A stretch of DNA of 64,000 nt from Siphonodentalium dalli (lineage: Eukaryota > Mollusca > Scaphopoda > Gadilida > Siphonodentaliidae): contig CP136065.1 in the NCBI GenBank assembly GCA_032622095.1, positions 209,230,151-209,294,150 on the forward strand, given 5' to 3'. Both the position numbers and the translations under genes were made by a program. Below, piece after piece: positions 59,701 through 64,000 of this stretch; positions within the stretch are counted from its first letter, which is position 1, and every line of letters begins with the position of its first letter. The notes below the pieces were generated by a model, which was not told the origin of the DNA, searched no databases, and saw nothing but the letters and a program-made list of their open reading frames with translations.

Positions 59701-60606
59701 ATGGCTTCCGATGAGAACGGATCTTGTGTTTCAAGTTCGCTTTTAAATGTTCCAGACGATATCAACGTTTGTTATTTACCCGACATTGATAAATTATCAA
59801 AAATGGCACAAGAAAAGGGGCTTAATTGTTATACCCAGGGATATATTCATGACATTAGAACGAGTGAAGTTAACCAATGCATCAGGGTTGACTCGAAGTG
59901 TTATAGGTCGATGGCAAAGTCACAACCACCACACCGATACATATAGAAATCTGCGTCATCACAAAGACAATTATCGAATCGATGTGCTCCTGCAAAGCCG
60001 GGTAAGTTTTTTCTTTTATCTTTCTGAATTTTAGATATATGGAATATATCCTCGTAATTTCGGTTATGACGAAAATAGGCAACATAATCTCCAAATCAAC
60101 TTGACCTGTCATATTTAATCTACTATACATGTAATATTATTTCTAATCAGTCACACGCCATCTAGTTTCACTTGACAAAATCATGTTAATCGTTGCCATG
60201 TTTGTTTTGTTGTTTTTTTCTAAATAAAATGAATAATATTCGCTACATGTGTAAATCTAGTCAATGAACATGGCAATAGACAAATTTAACATGCATTGAT
60301 GATTTTTGTGAATGATATTAGTGCACGTGCAAGTATTTCCGAAAAGTATAGAATTAATACTCACATGAACATGTCCTCAGATTATCGGTAAAAGATATCC
60401 TTATTTATTTTGTTCGTACAAAATGTTATAGTGAATATCTCTGTCTCGTTTATTTTAGGTTAGTTGGAAGGTGCTCTCGTGTTATTGGATTGATAAAATC
60501 ACTTCAGGGTTTGAAGTTACACAACATTTCATCTTCTCCGGAACACCTTAGTTGCACAAGTGTTCCTCAACAATGGCATGTCCCGCGACAAATTATTAAT
60601 TTGTAA
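59701..60606 (+). pseudogene. SWIM-type zinc-finger protein remnant, two exons
   Basis: Exon 1 starts at ATG 59701 (context CTGAAATGG), 94 bp inside the left inverted repeat. It encodes about 81 residues with NCYTQGYIHDIRT and CYRSMAKSQPPHRY, sequence I associate with SWIM/YqaJ-type proteins of invertebrates. A two-base AT gain at about 59941-59944 gives a stop; past it the other frame reads IEICVITKTIIESMCSCKAG up to a perfect donor (GG/GTAAGT, 60002). The acceptor TATTTTAG at 60458 joins in phase to exon 2 (60459-60606), which reads LVGRCSRVIGLIKSLQGLKL and later SCTSVPQQWHVPR before TAA. SWIM fingers are CxC...CxH; here the CxH is CSR, from a CAT-to-CGT type change. The downstream domains expected in full-length relatives are absent. 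Frameshift plus lost ligand: a pseudogene. Confidence 0.72.
60002..60458 (+). other. Intron of the SWIM remnant, 457 bp
   Basis: Begins GTAAGT and ends TATTTTAG. Phase 2 on both sides, so the coding frame continues across it. The clean in-phase join is strong evidence that the exon assignment is real. Confidence 0.75.
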
Positions 60607-60997
60607 CATACTGTTATTAATGTACATGATTCACATACTATAGCAGTTTGATGCGGGTAACTATAAGTTGACACGTTTATTCAAGTATCGTTAATGACCC
60701 ATTTGTTGGCATTGCTCAATTTTATCACCAGTGATTAGTATTTACGCAAACACACAGTGAAAGTAATAGTATCATACTTCCTGTCATCACCTTTATCATA
60801 CCGACAAAGCATTGTGAAACAACATACCCCACTCAGTACAGGAAGTGTGAAAATTTAAGGGGCTGTTGGTATTTTGTAATCGAGACCCTAGCTGAGGTGT
60901 TATGGTTTGTTTTGCTAACTTCCCATTTCCCCTATGGCAAGTTATAACATTATCTGAAGGTGATAAAATGTTTTAATAAAGTAACATAACATATATA

Positions 60998-61192
60998 TTA
61001 CTCATGGACACAGCTGGGCAACAAATTAAATACTAAATGAGACGAGTGTGGTCGATGACATTGTTTAATCCATCGTAAACACTTGTCTTTAGTACGTCCT
61101 GGTTTAGGAAACCGAACTAAAAACACTCCGGGATATTTGTATAAATATCGTTCGTCAACCGGACATGTTCCCCATGCACAATTCAACACCAT
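60998..61192 (-). pseudogene. THAP-like zinc-finger first exon
   Basis: From ATG at 61192 reading leftwards: MVLNCAWGTC, then VFLVRFPKPGRTKDKCLRWI and KQCHRPHSSHLV. Cys5 and Cys10, the F-x-x-FPKP turn, Trp41 and the WIKQCHRP end match the first half of a THAP-type C2CH DNA-binding domain as seen in invertebrate proteins. The second pair (C-x-x-H) should lie in a next exon, and none was found to the left. A possible donor (TTA/GTATTT) lies at about 61034 on this strand. The start is supported by an upstream CCAAT box and ETS-like site. It faces the SWIM remnant tail to tail. Confidence 0.62.
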
Positions 61193-61305
61193 TGTAGCTT
61201 TTTAAGACATATTTTGCTCTCGTGTTCGTAATTTCCCTATAGCTTACTATGGTATCTAAGCATCGGCTTGTGGTGCGATTTATATCACTAGGCAGGCGCA
61301 AGTCG

Positions 61306-61334
61306 CTTCCGGGTTTGAGATATCGGCTCATTGG
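61306..61334 (-). promoter_or_regulatory. Promoter-like CCAAT box and CCGGAAG site
   Basis: On the minus strand CCAAT (61330-61334) and CCGGAAG (61306-61312) lie 114-142 bp before the ATG at 61192 and 21-66 bp inside the right inverted repeat. This is a typical TATA-less animal promoter arrangement, but short motifs can occur by chance. Confidence 0.4.
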
Positions 61335-61372
61335 CTATAATTGAAATTGGGGCGGTCCCTATGGATAGGTCC

Positions 61373-61446
61373 ATTGCAGTTAGATCCTGATAGAGTAGAC
61401 TATTCTGTATCAATATAGGACATGGCAGGTGACAGTAGCGCTTCAT
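61373..61446. repeat. ~230-bp satellite, middle segment
   Basis: ATTGCAGTTAGATCCTGATA, GAGTAGAC, TATCAATATAGGACATG and AGTAGCGCTTCAT continue a unit between the two insertions. Confidence 0.88.
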
Positions 61447-62251
61447 GATTCGTGCCGGAGTCGCCGGCGGGAGAGGATCGTACCTTCGGATGCGCCACAG
61501 ACCATCGGCCCGGCACGGATCACTCACCGGCTTACCTGCATGAATAGCCAGCACGGACCGGATTAGTCCGACGCTGGTACCCAGTGTCGACCCGGCTGGG
61601 ATGAATGCCGCGGATTAGCCTGGATAACTCGACAGACATTATCTGATCCCGCTTCGATCTCAGATTTTGGTTGTCGAGTTGGCTCTGTTGACAGAATGGA
61701 GGGCGAAGTACTTCGCTGGAAACCCTGCCGTCTCCTGCTAATGGATCACCAGAGCGGGAGACTTGGACCTCGGACACCAGCGAGGGAAGATGCCATTCAG
61801 GACGTCAACGGGATGATGCCAGGAGAAGACAGGAGCTGCTGGATAAAAGTTACCAGGACACCCGGACGACTTCCAGCTGGCCTTTTCTTCTCCTTGGATT
61901 TGACCATACCATCTCGTCAGCCATCCCTTTGGAGCAGCCTGGACTCCGGATACCATCTAGCAGGAGTCCACCTTCACCACAACCGTCACCGACGAGGCAA
62001 CAACACCTGCTGGGACACTGCAGCTACCATCAACCTCAGTGTTCCAGGGGGCTAAACACCCCCCTCGTCTGGACACCAACGACGGAAAGAAGAAGAATTT
62101 GCATACAAAAGAAAAAAATTCTTCTTCCTTTTTTTTATATATGTTATTCAAATAAAGGCTAAAAATGAGGGGTTAGGGAATGGGCCTCTCGGCCCATTCG
62201 AGAATCCCGGGGTTAGCCCCACAAACACTCCCTATATAAGTAGCGCTTCAT
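61434..62251. repeat. 13-bp target-site duplication pair
   Basis: AGTAGCGCTTCAT occurs at 61434-61446 and at 62239-62251, directly bordering the GC-rich insertion. Joining the outer parts restores a normal satellite unit (compare GCGCTTCTGGTTGTGTGCAT at about 62469). Confidence 0.93.
61447..62238 (+). mobile_element. Retroposed GC-rich element, 792 bp
   Basis: Bounded by the 13-bp duplication, as in target-primed insertion. Composition changes sharply from AT-rich satellite to GC-rich sequence. The plus strand has a 119-codon frame at 61696-62055 with no recognised domain, and a Pro/Ser/Gln-rich reading in another frame (SRSPPSPQPSPTRQQHLLG). The 3' end carries AATAAAGGC (62151) and the same GGGCC-TCTC-GGCCC and GGGGTTAGCCCC segments as 55192-55262. 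It could be a retroposed 3' part of a cellular or mobile-element transcript; no poly(A) tract is seen. Confidence 0.78.
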
Positions 62252-62975
62252 TTTGTGCGCATCGCTGTGTGAGAGTCTGGTACCATTTCTCCGCATATAG
62301 CGATACATGCGGTTACTTGTTACAACGAACAATTGTTAAGTTTATATGGCCTTATAAGTAAAAAGGCAGTAGGCCTATATTTGCAGTTAGTTCGCAATAT
62401 AGTAGTCTATATTGTATCAATATAGTAGTCTATATTGTATCAATATAGAATACGAAGGGTAACCAAGCGCTTCTGGTTGTGTGCATCTCTGTGTGAGAGT
62501 CGGGTACCATTTTCAGCATATAGCGGTAAATGCGGTTACTTATTACATCGAACAATTGTTAGGTTTATATGACATTATACGCATAAAGGCAGTCTAATTG
62601 CAGTTATGTCATGATAGAGTAATAGGACCGGATGGGGGAGCATAGCGCTTCTGTGCGCATCTCTGTTTGGGTCCCATTTGGCCAAATATAGCATTATTCG
62701 CACAAAAGTGGTTAAATTTAGATGGCATTACAGGCAACCGTTCAGTCTAATTGCAGTTATATCGCGATGGAGTAGTCTACGTTGTATCAATATATGACAT
62801 GAGGTGTGACCCTTGTCCTTTAATTTGTGCCCATCTTTATGTGAGTCGGGTACCGTTTTTACCGCATATAACGATAAATGTGGTATCTTATTACAACGAA
62901 CAATTGTCACGTTATATGGCCTTATAAGCAAAATGCCAGTTTATTGGCAGTCAGATCGTGATTAGTGATTAAATT
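62239..62975. repeat. ~230-bp satellite, right block, about 3 units
   Basis: AGCGCTTC, GTGTGCATCTCTGTG, GAGTCGGGTACCATTT, GCATATAGCGATAAATGCGG, TTACAACGAACAATTGTTA, TTTATATGGCCTTATAAGCA and GTCTAATTGCAGTTATATC recur in order at about 62243, 62466, 62645 and 62815. A local doubling of TAGTCTATATTGTATCAATA occurs at 62404-62448. Confidence 0.92.
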
Positions 62976-64000
62976 TAAAAAAAAATGACGAATTATATTT
63001 TACTGTTCGTTCAGCTTCTATTGTATGATATAGCATGTTTCGATCGAAGTGCTCGATGGACAATGCTATTCTGTTTCAAATATAATTTTCTATGTATTTA
63101 TTTCACCACTGTTTCTTATCTACAAAATTGTGGTATCACAATGGAACATTTCCAGCTCAAATCGCACTAAAATAAGCTAACATAGAATATGTAAGTCAAT
63201 TTAGAAAAAAATAACCACCATTGGTAACACATGTATCATGGCAATCCACAACATCATCCTCCATTGAAAAGGGGTACGGAAAATCATATTGGAGAACGCT
63301 CATTCCTACAATGTGTCTACAAGTTTATGGAGGCAACTGCATGAAGGCAATTTATCAGAGATGACCATAATGTAAATTTAGCTCGCAAAACAAAATATAA
63401 AATAAACTCTATATTTATACGTGGTATTTTGAAATCGATAGCTTGCCACCCCCCATTTATGGCACATTCACATGACAAGCAAAACATGTCAGGTACCCCC
63501 ATGTGACTTACTTGCCCAATGAAAAAATACAGGAATATCCGACGAGACATTGCACTGCTATTGTATGCTATATTGGGGGATTTGCGATCACATTGATTGC
63601 TGGTCATTGGTATCCGCTAAATAATCGCTAATCGCTGTGCTCGGGTCATGATCCATCAACAGTTTCGTCGGTTTCAAACACTGACTTCGTAATTGCATTT
63701 TAGATAGGTTGTGAGAATAGTTGAATAAGTATATGGATATGTATGCAGGGACGTGGCTATAGATTATCTCCGTTGTATTTCCAACTGCACCCTCCCCTTC
63801 GACCAAGCCAAACTCACAATATTGCATAAATAATTTGCACCCGCCCCCCTGGGTTCTGAATTTCCGACCTGGTACCTCACATGATTGATTTTATTTATTG
63901 ACTTTAATTTCGACTGGATACCGGTGAAGACCTATAGAGAATTTGTTTCTATGTGTCTAAACATCGTATAATCCTAACATATATATAGAGGTATAACTAT
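62976..64000. other. No gene recognised
   Basis: AT-rich sequence with unassigned frames of 60-96 codons (62985-63170, 63317-63607, 63588-63827) and no recognised repeat. Confidence 0.4.

Larger units (their letters stand above)
59607..61372. mobile_element. 1.77 kb inverted-repeat element carrying SWIM and THAP-like remnants
   Basis: GGACCTATCCATAGGGAC at 59607-59624 is repeated inverted at 61355-61372, and pairing continues loosely for a few bases (GCCC). Outside, the ~230-bp satellite is split: AAAAGGCGGTCTA on the left and TTGCAGTTAGATC on the right, where intact units read GGCAGTCTAATTGCAGTTA. Hence AT (59605-59606 and 61373-61374) was duplicated, or nothing was if the cut lay between AA and TT. 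The terminal repeat is itself partly palindromic (CCTATCCATAGG). Two gene remnants start just inside each end and point inwards. The class is not assigned. The outer boundaries are well supported by the satellite. Confidence 0.82.

Noticed and set aside
61696-62055. 119-codon frame in the retroposed element
   Set aside because: GC-rich composition lengthens frames on both strands; no domain recognised, so not called as a gene.

Overview
The window reads as nuclear DNA of an animal, most likely a marine mollusc. It is AT-rich, has no operons and almost no long open frames, and is packed with eukaryotic mobile elements. The mollusc assignment rests on two tRNA-headed SINEs whose 3' ends run into GTTAAAC-type sequence followed by (AATC)n or (AATA)n tails, plus LINE reverse-transcriptase remnants of an invertebrate kind. 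It is an inference from recalled families, not a database result. No intact host gene, rRNA, free-standing tRNA or CRISPR array is visible.

Layout. 1-5.6 kb: a 3.2 kb foldback (palindromic) element, then a cluster of GGCCGCCAT-type repeats. 5.9-13.6 kb: a 7.6 kb foldback whose right arm alone holds a 68-bp minisatellite. 14.1-14.8 kb: a small Helitron. 15.9-18 kb: a CTACCCC satellite, an ATTATCTGC-type repeat and a diverged tandem dimer. 20.7-22 kb: a 272-bp tandem repeat. 23.2-24.9 kb: TTCGATAGTCCGAG-type iterations around the first of several piggyBac-type MITEs (TTAA targets; others at 32.0, 40.0 and 57.3 kb, with a decayed relative at 35.7 kb). 27.6-29.1 kb: nested repeats and a SINE with a 16-bp target duplication. 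29.5-33.1 kb: a 38-bp tandem array and several strong hairpins. 33.6-38.4 kb: a 50-bp satellite split by a 3.36 kb element that duplicated TA on entry. 40.9-43.5 kb: a second element with CACTG ends. 43.9-48.6 kb: a 4.7 kb foldback with a degenerate satellite core. 49.0-51.95 kb: two LINE remnants, one interrupted by a 735-bp element. 52.3-57.7 kb: a MITE, hairpins, an exact 162-bp copy of a junction at 49.5 kb, a second SINE and another MITE. 58.5-63.0 kb: a roughly 230-bp satellite interrupted by two clearly bounded insertions.

The most interesting locus is 59607-61372. This 1.77 kb element has 18-bp terminal inverted repeats and sits inside a satellite unit. It carries two inward-facing gene remnants: a two-exon SWIM-type zinc-finger protein from the left end and a THAP-like zinc-finger exon from the right end. 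Both kinds of domain are known from DNA transposases and their relatives. Both genes look decayed (frameshift, lost zinc ligand, missing exons), so this copy is probably a defective member of a larger element family. The second theme is a set of elements that share one plan (short inverted ends, then many copies of a short motif in both orientations) but use a different motif each.
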